Assembly: GCF_016820445.1 (NCBI RefSeq)
Contig: NZ_JADHDT010000002.1
Span: 434,001-498,000 of the forward strand
Source: Sphingomonas beigongshangi
Lineage (GTDB): Bacteria; Pseudomonadota; Alphaproteobacteria; Sphingomonadales; Sphingomonadaceae
Direction: 5' to 3'
Length of the DNA stretch: 64,000 bases
In this document: positions 33,378 through 41,437 of the stretch, piece after piece
Layout: every line of letters begins with the position of its first letter
How positions within the stretch are numbered: the stretch's first letter is position 1
The notes under the pieces: generated by a model
What the model saw: the letters and a program-made list of their open reading frames with translations, nothing else
Told to the model about the DNA's origin: nothing
Databases searched by the model: none
Position numbers and translations under genes: made by a program

Positions 33378-34020
33378 GGCGGGGGCGGCCGCCGCGCGGG
33401 CGCTGATCGGCACGCGCTTCCGCCTCCACGGCCGCGATGGTGCCGGCGCGGACTGCCTGGGCGTGGCGGTCGCCGCGCTGCGCGCGGACGGATGGGATGG
33501 CGGCGTTCCGACGGGCTATGCGCTGCGCGGCGGCGTCGCGGCGACCGTGGTGGCCCGGCTCGACGCGGTGCTGGAACGTACGGCGGTCGCGGGCCCCGGC
33601 GACATACTGCTCTTCGTGGCCGGGCCGGGGCAACTGCATTTCGCCGTGCGGACGGCGGTCGGCATCGTCCATGCGGACGCCGGATTGGGCCGGGTCGTCG
33701 AACGCCGGGGCGCGGCGGACTGGCCGATGCTGGGGGCTTGGCGGGTGCCGGCATGGCGGAGTGGGGAGGGTGACGATGGCGACCTTGATACTGACCGCGG
33801 TGGGAACGGCACTGGGCGGGCCGGTCGGCGGCGCGATCGGCTCGCTGCTGGGCCAGGGCGTGGACCAGAGGCTGTTCCGCGCACCCGCGCGCGACGGCCC
33901 CCGCCTGTCCGAACTGGCCGTCCAGACGTCGAGCTATGGCACGACGATCCCGAAGCTGTTCGGGCGCATCCGGGTCGCGGGCACGGTGATCTGGGCGACC
34001 GACCTGATCGAGACCAGTGA
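33370..34020 (+). CDS. GTA NlpC/P60-type peptidase (gp14), 3' end uncertain
   Basis: The N-terminal ~133 residues match phage cell-wall peptidases. The catalytic Cys lies in GRDGAGADCLGVAVAA (C29) and the His in GPGQLHFAVRTAVG (H90), with a closing LGAWRVPAWR. It should cut peptide bonds of peptidoglycan during DNA injection. The frame has no stop where expected. It runs 245 bp into gp15 as an Arg/Asp-rich stretch without family similarity. A TGA at 33771-33773, 2 bp before the gp15 start, lies in another frame, so a small frameshift or sequencing indel in the G-rich end is likely. The start is a GTG overlapping gp13. Confidence 0.8.
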   Translation: MGEAGAAAARALIGTRFRLHGRDGAGADCLGVAVAALRADGWDGGVPTGYALRGGVAATVVARLDAVLERTAVAGPGDILLFVAGPGQLHFAVRTAVGIVHADAGLGRVVERRGAADWPMLGAWRVPAWRSGEGDDGDLDTDRGGNGTGRAGRRRDRLAAGPGRGPEAVPRTRARRPPPVRTGRPDVELWHDDPEAVRAHPGRGHGDLGDRPDRDQ

Positions 34021-35932
34021 ACGCGCGGGGGGCGGCAAGGGCGGCGGCGGGACGAACCGCTACAGCTATGCGGCCTCGTTCGCGGTCGCGCTCTCGGGAC
34101 GGCCGATCCGGTCGGTGGGGCGGATCTGGGCCGAGGGGCAATTGATCCGCGGCGCGGCGGGCGACTGGAAGCTGACGACCGGCTTTCGCCTCCATCGCGG
34201 CGGGGAGGACCAGCCGGCCGATCCGCTGATCGCCTCGGCGGAAGACGCGACGCCCGCCTATCGCGGGATCGCCTATGCGGTGTTCGAGCGGCTGCCGCTG
34301 GAGCGGTTCGGCAATCGTATTCCCTCGCTGACCTTCGAGGTGGAGGCGGATGACGGACCGATGGCCAGCGGTGCGATCGCGGCGGCGCTGTGCCCGGAAG
34401 TGGCGGCTGACGGCGGCGTCATGCTGGGCGGTTTCGCCGCAAGCGGCAGCGTGCGGGGCACGCTGGAGACGCTGACCGCGATCGACGGCGGCTGGTGGCG
34501 GGCCGATGGCGGGCGGCTGGTCCGCGGCGAGCGGGCGGACGCACCCGTGCTGACCGACGCGGGTTTCGCGGCGGGACGGCCCGTCGGGACCGGGCGACGC
34601 AGCGTCGCCGCCGCCGACGGCGTGCCGCGCGAGATCGCGGTCGCGCACCACGATCCGGCGCGGGACTATCAGATCGGCGTGCAGCGCGTGCGTCGCGGCG
34701 GACCGGGTGTGCGCGGCGACCGGATCGATCTGCCGGCGGTGATCGACGCGCCCGGCGCCAAGGGTATCGCCGCGGCGATGCTGGCGCGCGCGGAGGCGGC
34801 GCGGACGCGACGGGACATCGCCGCCGGGCTCGACGCGATCGGGGTGGTACCGGGGCAGTGCGTTACGCTCGACGCGGTGCCGTGGCGCGTCGTGCGGGTG
34901 CGCATCGAGGCGATGGCGCCGACGCTCACGCTGGAGCCCCCCGCCGACCTGCCGCACCCCGCCGCGGCGAGCAGCGGCAGGGTGCTGGCGGCACCCGACC
35001 TGACGATCGGCCGGACACTGCTGTCGGTGGTGGAGCTTCCCGGGCTCGACGACGTGCCGGCTTCCGCGCCGCGCGTGTCGATCTTCGCGGCGGGCACCGG
35101 ACCGGGGTGGCGGCAGGCGAGCCTGTTCTACAGCCTGGATGACGGCGCGAGCTGGGTCGCGATCGGCGCGACGGCGGCGCCCGCGCTGCTCGGCGTCGTC
35201 GCCATTCCCCCGGTTTGCGCGGCGCCGGGACTGATCGACCGCGCCAGCCGGATGGAGGTCCGGTTCCCGGACGATCGCGCGGCGCTGGCCGATGCGGACG
35301 GGGCCGGTTGGGCACGCGGCGCGAACCTGGCGCTGGTCGGCGACGAGCTGCTGCAGTTCGGCACCGCGACACGGATCGCGCCCGGCCGTTGGCGGCTGGA
35401 GCTGCTCCGGCGAGGGCTGCGCGGCACGGAGGCGGCGATCGGAACGCAGGGGGAGGGCACCTCCTTCGTCCTGATCGAGGCGGCGGCGACGACGGTGCTG
35501 GCGCTACCGGCGGACGCGATCGGCCGGACGGTCCGGGTGATGGCGAGCGGCGTCGGCGACGGCGACGCGCCGGCGACCGCCGCGGTGCGGCTGGACGGCC
35601 GGTCGGTGGCGCCGCCGCCGCCCGTCCACCTCGCGCTGGAGCGCGATGCCGATGGCGCGACGCTGCGCTGGACGCGGCGGAGCCGCTCGGGATGGACCTG
35701 GGCCGACGATCTGGATGCGCCGCTTGGCGAGGAACGGGAGGCCTATCGCGTCACGCTGTCCGATCCGCTGCGCGGCGACGGTGCCGATCGCACGATCGCG
35801 ACCGCCGAACCGCGGCTGCGGATCGACGCCGATGCGCTGCCCGGGCCCGGGGGGCGCGTCAGCGTGGTGCAATGCGGCACGCTGGCGACCTCGGCGCCGG
35901 CCCGCCTCGAAATGGAAAGGCATGTCGGATGA
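33776..35932 (+). CDS. GTA megatron tail/host-specificity protein (gp15), short form
   Basis: The 718-aa protein begins MATLILTAVGTALGGPVGGA with a glycine-zipper-like helix. It continues with LSELAVQTSSYGTTIPKLFG, RIRVAGTVIWATDLIET and SYAASFAVALSGRPIRSVGR, the phage tail/GTA TIM-barrel baseplate pattern. The C-terminal part (about 450-718) is beta-rich with HLALERDADGATLRWTRRS. The Rhodobacter homologue is nearly twice as long; the missing TIM-barrel mass may be what is fused onto gp12 here. It is the central baseplate fibre and probably contacts the recipient cell. The start follows GGGAGGGTGACG. Confidence 0.88.
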   Translation: MATLILTAVGTALGGPVGGAIGSLLGQGVDQRLFRAPARDGPRLSELAVQTSSYGTTIPKLFGRIRVAGTVIWATDLIETSERAGGGKGGGGTNRYSYAASFAVALSGRPIRSVGRIWAEGQLIRGAAGDWKLTTGFRLHRGGEDQPADPLIASAEDATPAYRGIAYAVFERLPLERFGNRIPSLTFEVEADDGPMASGAIAAALCPEVAADGGVMLGGFAASGSVRGTLETLTAIDGGWWRADGGRLVRGERADAPVLTDAGFAAGRPVGTGRRSVAAADGVPREIAVAHHDPARDYQIGVQRVRRGGPGVRGDRIDLPAVIDAPGAKGIAAAMLARAEAARTRRDIAAGLDAIGVVPGQCVTLDAVPWRVVRVRIEAMAPTLTLEPPADLPHPAAASSGRVLAAPDLTIGRTLLSVVELPGLDDVPASAPRVSIFAAGTGPGWRQASLFYSLDDGASWVAIGATAAPALLGVVAIPPVCAAPGLIDRASRMEVRFPDDRAALADADGAGWARGANLALVGDELLQFGTATRIAPGRWRLELLRRGLRGTEAAIGTQGEGTSFVLIEAAATTVLALPADAIGRTVRVMASGVGDGDAPATAAVRLDGRSVAPPPPVHLALERDADGATLRWTRRSRSGWTWADDLDAPLGEEREAYRVTLSDPLRGDGADRTIATAEPRLRIDADALPGPGGRVSVVQCGTLATSAPARLEMERHVG

Positions 35933-36432
35933 ATGACTTCACAACGGACCGATTCGCGCTGCCGCTGCTCGCGGCCGGTCAGGCGGGCAAGGAAATCACG
36001 CATAACGAAGCGTTGGTCACGATTGATTTGGCGCTCGGCGCGGCGGTGATCGGCCTGGGCGTCGACGCGCCGCCCGCCGATCCCCGGCCGGGCGATTGCT
36101 GGATCGTGGGCCAGGCGCCGGTCGGCGCCTGGCTTGGCAGGGCGGGCGCGATCGCAGGATGGACGACCGCGGGCTGGCGCTTCGTAGAACCCCGGGAGGA
36201 CATGACCGTCTGGAATAGTTTCGCCTCTAGAACAATCACTTACCATGGGGATATGTGGCATGATGGTGACGTTTCTGGCGCGCGGCTGATGATCGATGGC
36301 CTGCCCGTGGTCGGTGCCCGCGGCGCGGCCATTGCGGACCCCGCCGGCGGCTCGATCGCGGACGCCGAAGCCCGGGGCGCGATCGCCGGGATACTCGCTG
36401 CGCTGCGCCGACATGGCCTGATCGCGGCATGA
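35929..36432 (+). CDS. DUF2793 protein at the end of the GTA operon
   Basis: The 167-aa protein matches DUF2793: TDRFALPLLAAGQAGKEITH, NEALVTIDLALGAAVIGLGV, RPGDCWIVG and GWRFVEPREDMTVWN. DUF2793 proteins often follow sphingomonad and erythrobacter GTA clusters and are candidate tail-fibre or head-spike parts. It overlaps the megatron stop by 4 bp, so it belongs to the operon. A segment around 36215-36275 is clearly AT-richer than the rest, and the C-terminal ~50 residues are an Ala-rich helix. Confidence 0.8.
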   Translation: MNDFTTDRFALPLLAAGQAGKEITHNEALVTIDLALGAAVIGLGVDAPPADPRPGDCWIVGQAPVGAWLGRAGAIAGWTTAGWRFVEPREDMTVWNSFASRTITYHGDMWHDGDVSGARLMIDGLPVVGARGAAIADPAGGSIADAEARGAIAGILAALRRHGLIAA

Positions 36433-36542
36433 CGATGTGGCTTTTCGGCAACAGCCCGATCCTTTTGTGCGCTTGCGCGGAAACCAAGCTCCAGATAGTG
36501 AGTTTGCGCTGTCCGTAGTGACACTCAAGAAAGGGGACTTCT

Positions 36543-37664
36543 ATGCGGAAGCTTGCTGCCGTTCTGGCATTGGCATCCACCGCTCTCGCCTCTCCTGCCC
36601 TCGCCCGCGACAAGTCGTGGTACGTCGGCATCGAAGGCGGCGCGATGATTGTCGAAGATATCGACTATGACATCGGTGCGACTGCCAAGGCGGGTACCGT
36701 CAACCACAACTATGGCTATGACGTCGATGGCGTCGTCGGCTATGACTTCGGCGGCTTCCGCGTCGAGACCGAGGTCGGCTATCGCCGTGCCACCGTCGAC
36801 AGCTACCGCTCGACCCTGACCACGCCGACTTACACCGCGGCTGGCCTGGGCAACTCGGCCGCCGGCCAGTACGACTATGCCGGTGGTTCGACCTCGGCGC
36901 TCAGCTTCATGCTGAACGGCCTGCTCGACTTCGGTGCTGACGACGGCATCCAAGGCTTCGTCGGCGGCGGTGTCGGTGTCGCGCGCGTCAAGGCCAAGTA
37001 CGGCCTGAACACCCGCGGCAACTTCCTCGACGACTCGGACACCGTGTTCGCGTGGCAGGGCCTCGCCGGCATCCGTGCGCCGCTGACCGACCACATCGAC
37101 GCGACGCTGAAGTATCGCTTCTTCAACGCCGACAACGTCAAGCTGGTCGACGTTTCGAACCGTACGTTCGACGGTCGCTATCGTTCGCACAGCATCCTGG
37201 GCGGCGTGACCTACAACTTCGGATCGCCGACCCCGCCGCCGCCGCCGCCTCCGCCGCCGCCGCCGCCTCCCCCGCCGCCCCCGCCGCCGCCGCCGGTCGC
37301 GGAGCCTGCGGTCTGCTCGCCGGGACCGTTCATCGTGTTCTTCGAGTGGGACAAGTCGGACATCACGCCGGAAGCAGCGTCGATCCTCGACAACGCCGTG
37401 ACGCAGTATCAGAGCTGCGGCAATGCGCAGGTCATGGTCGCCGGCTTCACCGACACCTCGGGCTCGGCCCAGTACAACGTCGGTCTGTCGCAGCGCCGTG
37501 CCGACGCGGTGAAGGCGTACCTGACGTCGCATGCGATCCCGGACGGTGTCGTGTCGACCCAGGCGTACGGCGAAACCCGCCTTCGCGTTCAGACCGCGGA
37601 CGGCGTCCGCGAGGTCCAGAACCGTCGCGTCGAGATCACCTACGGTCCGGGCGCGGGGCAATAA
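36543..37664 (+). CDS. OmpA-family outer membrane protein with poly-proline linker
   Basis: The 373-aa protein has a signal peptide (MRKLAAVLALASTALASPAL, cleavage before RDK) and an eight-stranded beta-barrel (about 24-227, starting with WYVGIEGGAMI and closing with GGVTYNFGS). A run of about 21 prolines is followed by an OmpA peptidoglycan-binding domain (about 260-373) with FFEWDKSDITPEAASILDNA and the cell-wall contact motif TDTSGSAQYNVGLSQRRADA. It anchors the outer membrane to peptidoglycan. AAAGGGGAC lies before the ATG. The 110 bp upstream are AT-richer than the surroundings and should hold its promoter. A terminator follows. Confidence 0.95.
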   Translation: MRKLAAVLALASTALASPALARDKSWYVGIEGGAMIVEDIDYDIGATAKAGTVNHNYGYDVDGVVGYDFGGFRVETEVGYRRATVDSYRSTLTTPTYTAAGLGNSAAGQYDYAGGSTSALSFMLNGLLDFGADDGIQGFVGGGVGVARVKAKYGLNTRGNFLDDSDTVFAWQGLAGIRAPLTDHIDATLKYRFFNADNVKLVDVSNRTFDGRYRSHSILGGVTYNFGSPTPPPPPPPPPPPPPPPPPPPPPVAEPAVCSPGPFIVFFEWDKSDITPEAASILDNAVTQYQSCGNAQVMVAGFTDTSGSAQYNVGLSQRRADAVKAYLTSHAIPDGVVSTQAYGETRLRVQTADGVREVQNRRVEITYGPGAGQ

Positions 37665-37698
37665 GCCTCCTACCGAACCAGACGGTTTCGAAGAATTG

Positions 37699-37729
37699 GG
37701 GAGGTCGGCATCGCCGGCCTCCCTTTTTC
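37699..37729 (+). terminator. intrinsic terminator of the OmpA gene
   Basis: GGGAGGTCGGC pairs with GCCGGCCTCCC (one G-U pair) around a 3-nt loop and runs into five T. It lies 35 bp after the stop. Confidence 0.9.
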
Positions 37730-37879
37730 TTTGTCCGTTTGCCGACGCACCCCGCCGCCGGGCTTTGCGGCCGACCGGCGCGCGTCGCGTGGCATTGCCG
37801 CCCCGGTCTTTGCCGCCTAGAGGCCGACGGATCCTCTGCGGCCGGCCTGCGGCCCTGCCTCTCCAGCGATGGATGACAC

Positions 37880-39193
37880 ATGCGCATTACGATGATCGGT
37901 TCGGGCTATGTGGGTCTGGTATCGGGGGCGTGTTTTTCGGACTTCGGGCATGAGGTGACCTGCGTCGACAAGGACGAGGGGAAGATCGCGGCGCTGAAGG
38001 CGGGTCGGATGCCGATCTACGAGCCGGGTCTGGAGGCGCTGGTCGCGAAGAACGTGGCGGCGGGTCGTCTGAGCTTCACGACGGACCTGTCGGCATCGGT
38101 TGCGGGGGCGGATGCGATCTTCATCGCGGTGGGCACGCCGTCGCGGCGTGGCGACGGGCATGCCGATCTGTCCTATGTCTTCGGGGCGACGGAGGAGATC
38201 GCCGCGGCGGTGACGGGGCCGACGGTGGTGGTGACCAAGTCGACGGTGCCGGTCGGCACGGGCGACAAGGTCGAGGCGATCCTGCGCGAGAAGCGCCCGG
38301 ACGTCGCCGTCCAGGTCGTCTCCAACCCCGAGTTCCTGCGCGAGGGCGCCGCGATCGGCGACTTCAAGCGGCCCGACCGCATCGTCATCGGCACCGACGA
38401 CGAGGGCGCGCGCAAGGTGATGCAGGGCGTCTACCGCCCGCTGTACCTCAACGAGAGCCCGATCCTGTTCACCGGCCGGCGCACGAGCGAGCTGATCAAA
38501 TATGCCGCCAACGCCTTTCTGGCGACCAAGATCACCTTCATCAACGAGATCGCCGACCTGTGCGAGGCGGTGGGGGCGAACGTGCAGGACGTCAGCCGCG
38601 GCATCGGGCTGGACAACCGCATCGGCAAGAAGTTCCTGCACGCCGGGCCGGGCTATGGCGGCTCGTGCTTCCCCAAGGACACGCTGGCGCTGCTCAAGAC
38701 CGCCGAGGATTTCGAGAGCCCGGTCCACATCGTCGAGGCGGTGGTCAAGGTGAACGACAGCCGCAAGCGCGCGATGGGCCGCAAGGTGCTCGCCGCGCTC
38801 GGCGAGCGGGGCCATGGCGAGGCCAAGGGCAAGACGGTGGCGCTGCTCGGGCTGACCTTCAAGCCCAATACCGACGACATGCGCGATGCTCCCGCGATCG
38901 CGATCGCGCAGGCGCTCGGCGATGCCGGGGTGACGGTGCGCGCCTATGACCCCGAGGGCATGGACGCGGCGAAGCGGATGATGCCCGACCTTGCCTATTG
39001 CAGCGACGCCTATGAAGCCGCGCAGGGCGCCGACGCGGTCGTCATCGTCACCGAATGGGACGCCTTCCGCGCGCTCGACCTCACCCGCCTCAAGCAGACC
39101 ATGGCCGCCCCCGTCCTCGTCGACCTGCGCAACATCTATCGCCGCGACGACGTCGAAGCCCTCGGCTTCACCTATTCCGCCGTCGGGCGCTGA
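37880..39193 (+). CDS. ugd: UDP-glucose 6-dehydrogenase
   Basis: The 437-aa protein is full length. MIGSGYVGLVSGACFSDFGH is the NAD-binding start, TKSTVPVGTGDKVEAIL and VVSNPEFLREGAAIGDFKRP are conserved, and the catalytic Cys lies in GPGYGGSCFPKDTLALL. The C-terminal UDP-binding domain has ALLGLTFKPNTDDMRDAPA. It oxidises UDP-glucose to UDP-glucuronate for exopolysaccharide or lipid precursors; sphingans contain glucuronate. No polysaccharide genes are adjacent. The 215 bp upstream contain the OmpA terminator and no other gene. Confidence 0.95.
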   Translation: MRITMIGSGYVGLVSGACFSDFGHEVTCVDKDEGKIAALKAGRMPIYEPGLEALVAKNVAAGRLSFTTDLSASVAGADAIFIAVGTPSRRGDGHADLSYVFGATEEIAAAVTGPTVVVTKSTVPVGTGDKVEAILREKRPDVAVQVVSNPEFLREGAAIGDFKRPDRIVIGTDDEGARKVMQGVYRPLYLNESPILFTGRRTSELIKYAANAFLATKITFINEIADLCEAVGANVQDVSRGIGLDNRIGKKFLHAGPGYGGSCFPKDTLALLKTAEDFESPVHIVEAVVKVNDSRKRAMGRKVLAALGERGHGEAKGKTVALLGLTFKPNTDDMRDAPAIAIAQALGDAGVTVRAYDPEGMDAAKRMMPDLAYCSDAYEAAQGADAVVIVTEWDAFRALDLTRLKQTMAAPVLVDLRNIYRRDDVEALGFTYSAVGR

Positions 39194-39253
39194 GCTCGGT
39201 TCCCCGTCCAGAATTGATACGGCCGTTCCGGCTCGATGCGACCGCGTCGCTCT

Positions 39254-39394
39254 GCTAGAGTTTGATCCACGTGCGTGGAAGCGGTGCCGGCCCTCTCAGC
39301 CACCCGACCGCCCATCCACGATACGCTGTGTGGGCGGTCGGGTGGGGGTGAGGGCCGGAACCGCGCCGATCCAGCCTTGCTGGATCACATACTA
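39254..39394. repeat. mosaic repeat, complete long form (copy E)
   Basis: CTAGAGTTTGATCCACGTGC opens the element. A core palindrome follows with arms CACCCGACCGCCCA and TGGGCGGTCGGGTG around ATCCACGATACGCTGTG. The hairpin end GATCCAGCCTTGCTGGATC and ACTA close it. The stop codon of the folate-binding protein gene (minus strand, 39392-39394) is the terminal CTA. This copy lies in the opposite orientation to A. Confidence 0.9.
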
Positions 39395-40117
39395 AGCCTC
39401 GCGCAGCGCGCCTTCCAGCCAGGCCGGGACGAGTGCGTCGCCGAGCGCGTCGACCCGGCGATGCTCGACCATCACGCCGCGATCGGGATAGGTCGTGCGC
39501 GTGCGCTCACCGGGTTCGCCGAGCGGCGCCACGACGAGCCGGCGGTTGACCTTGCTGCGGTGATGCATGCGCGCGGTGTTTTCCTGCCCGACATAGCACC
39601 CCTTGGTGAAGCTGACGCCATGCAGTTCGCCCGCATTGCATTCCAGCCACAAGGTTTCCCCGCTGCCGAGTTCGGCAACGCCCTCGGTGACGCCGAGCGA
39701 CAGGCGATGGGTGTGCCAGCCGTCGGCGACCGCCGCCGCCGGCGCGATCCAGCGGCGGCCGAGCGCTGGCAGGCGTGGATCGGCCGGGCCGGGGCCGTCG
39801 GACGGAGACCAATGGACGCGCCGGTCCTCGACGGGCTCGATCGCGATGGCGCGACGCAGGCGATACATGGCAAGGCGACGCGCCAGCGCATCACGCTGGC
39901 CCGACTCTACGTCGACGAGGACCGCGTCACCGTCGTCCCAGAGGATGAAGTCGAACAAGGCCTTGCCCTGCGGCGTCAGCAGCCCTGCCCAGAGCGGTGC
40001 CTCGGGCGCCAACAGGTTCAGGTCGTTGGTGACGAGTCCCTGCAGGAAGTCGCGCACGCCGTCACCCGAGAGGCGCAGCAGCGAACGGTCGGCGAGCATC
40101 GTGGCGTTCATCGGCAT
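39392..40117 (-). CDS. ygfZ: YgfZ/GcvT-like folate-binding protein
   Basis: The 241-aa protein has the GcvT-type N-terminal half (LLRLSGDGVRDFLQGLVTND, LTPQGKALFDFILWDDGDA) and the YgfZ signature FTKGCYVGQENTARMHHRSK with the conserved Cys. YgfZ (IbaG/IBA57-like) proteins help assemble or repair [4Fe-4S] clusters using tetrahydrofolate. It is divergent from pyrC with 138 bp between starts. The start at 40117 (MPMNATMLADR) is chosen by family alignment; a second ATG at 40111 is possible and neither has a clear ribosome site. Confidence 0.9.
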   Translation of the reverse strand: MPMNATMLADRSLLRLSGDGVRDFLQGLVTNDLNLLAPEAPLWAGLLTPQGKALFDFILWDDGDAVLVDVESGQRDALARRLAMYRLRRAIAIEPVEDRRVHWSPSDGPGPADPRLPALGRRWIAPAAAVADGWHTHRLSLGVTEGVAELGSGETLWLECNAGELHGVSFTKGCYVGQENTARMHHRSKVNRRLVVAPLGEPGERTRTTYPDRGVMVEHRRVDALGDALVPAWLEGALREA

Positions 40118-40255
40118 CACATAGGGAGGGAGGGGGCCACCTGAAAGCCGCGTGGTGCTGGAGCGCGGGGACCCTCCCACGGCATCGGATCATGTCACAC
40201 CGGGCGCCGCGGCGTTCGGCTGGCGCATTTTGCCCGGCGGCATTAGGACGCCGGC

Positions 40256-41293
40256 ATGACCGACCGCCTGACCATCCGCCGCCCCGACGACTGGCACGTC
40301 CACCTGCGCGATGGCGCGATGCTGAAGGCCGTGGCCGGTGCGACCGCGCGCCAGTTCGCCCGCGCCATCGTCATGCCCAATCTGACCCCACCGGTGACCG
40401 ACGTCGCCGCGGCGGAAGCCTATCGCGCGCGGATCCTGGAGGCCGTCGGGCCCGACAGCGGGTTCGTGCCGCTGATGACCTGTTATCTGACCGATCACAG
40501 CGATCCGGCGGAGATTCGCCGCGGCTATGAGACAGGTGTCTTCGCCGCGTGCAAGCTCTATCCCGCGCACGCCACCACCAACTCCGCACATGGCGTGACC
40601 GACGTGCTGGCGCTTGGGCCGGTGCTCGAAACGATGCAGCGCATCGGCATGCCGCTGCTCATCCATGGCGAGGTCACGGACCCGGCGATCGACATATTCG
40701 ATCGGGAGGCGGTGTTCCTGGAGCGCGTGCTGACGCCGCTGATCCGCGCCTATCCCGCGCTGAAGATCGTGATGGAGCATATCACCACGGCGGAGGCGGC
40801 CGCGTTCGTCGCGCAGGCGGATCACCCGATCGCCGCGACGATCACGCCCCAGCATCTGATCATCAACCGCAACGCGATCTTCGAAGGCGGTCTGCGTCCG
40901 CATGCCTATTGCCTGCCGGTCGCCAAGCGCGAGGCGCATCGGCTGGCGGTGCGCAAGGCGGCGGTGTCGGGCAGTCCGCGGTTTTTTCTGGGGACCGACA
41001 GCGCACCGCACGTCGTCGGCGCAAAGGAATCGGGGTGCGGCTGCGCGGGCATCTACAATGCGCCCTTCGCTCTCGAGGCCTATCTGCAGGTGTTCGACGA
41101 GGAAGGGGCGCTGGACCGGTTCGAAGGGTTCGCCGCGGAGCATGGCGCCCGCTTCTACGGCCTGCCGCTTAACGAGGGCAGCGTGACGCTGATCCGCACG
41201 CCGGTGGAGGTTCCGGCGATGACCGGCGCGGGCGAGACGGCGGTCGTGCCGTTCCTGGCGGGGCGCACTTTGGCCTGGCGGTTGGAGGCATGA
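40256..41293 (+). CDS. pyrC: dihydroorotase (type II, homodimeric)
   Basis: The 345-aa protein is a class II dihydroorotase. RPDDWHVHLRDGAML provides the HxH zinc ligands, VFAACKLYPAHATTNS the carboxylated Lys, and PLLIHGEVTDP and VMEHITTAEAA the other His ligands. FLGTDSAPHVVGAKES carries the catalytic Asp. It closes the pyrimidine ring in de novo synthesis (carbamoyl-aspartate to dihydroorotate). It stands apart from other pyr genes. Confidence 0.96.
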   Translation: MTDRLTIRRPDDWHVHLRDGAMLKAVAGATARQFARAIVMPNLTPPVTDVAAAEAYRARILEAVGPDSGFVPLMTCYLTDHSDPAEIRRGYETGVFAACKLYPAHATTNSAHGVTDVLALGPVLETMQRIGMPLLIHGEVTDPAIDIFDREAVFLERVLTPLIRAYPALKIVMEHITTAEAAAFVAQADHPIAATITPQHLIINRNAIFEGGLRPHAYCLPVAKREAHRLAVRKAAVSGSPRFFLGTDSAPHVVGAKESGCGCAGIYNAPFALEAYLQVFDEEGALDRFEGFAAEHGARFYGLPLNEGSVTLIRTPVEVPAMTGAGETAVVPFLAGRTLAWRLEA

Positions 41294-41310
41294 CCCTTTC
41301 GGCCGCCGCC

Positions 41311-41437
41311 TAACGGGCGATCCGGCAAGGCTGAATCGAGGCGGTGCCGCTTCCGGCTGCGTGGATCAGATTCTAGGGGCCAATCCAGCGAGGCTCAATC
41401 GGGCCGGCGCCGCCTCGCGCACGTGGATCGCGCCTAG
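41311..41437. repeat. two tandem short-form mosaic repeats (copies F1 and F2)
   Basis: F1 (41311-41376) reads from GCGATCCGGCAAGGC to GGATCAGATTCTAG, and F2 (41377-41437) from CCAATCCAGCGAGGC to CACGTGGATCGCGCCTAG. Both keep the left-hairpin/right-hairpin order of copy A. The stop codon of the DUF1134 gene (41434-41436) is in the final CTAG of F2. They fill the gap between the convergent pyrC and DUF1134 genes. Confidence 0.85.

Noticed and set aside
22902..36432. Intact prophage in place of a GTA
   Set aside because: No integrase, lysis cassette, replication genes or att repeats are present, and the gene order is that of GTAs.
37231..37293. Poly-proline coding run in the OmpA gene as a frameshift or assembly error
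   Set aside because: Synonymous CCG, CCT and CCC codons are mixed and both flanking domains stay in frame, so it is a genuine linker.
15437..41437. Palindromic repeats as a CRISPR array or insertion sequence
   Set aside because: Copies are dispersed, not regularly spaced, carry no spacers and no transposase reading frame.
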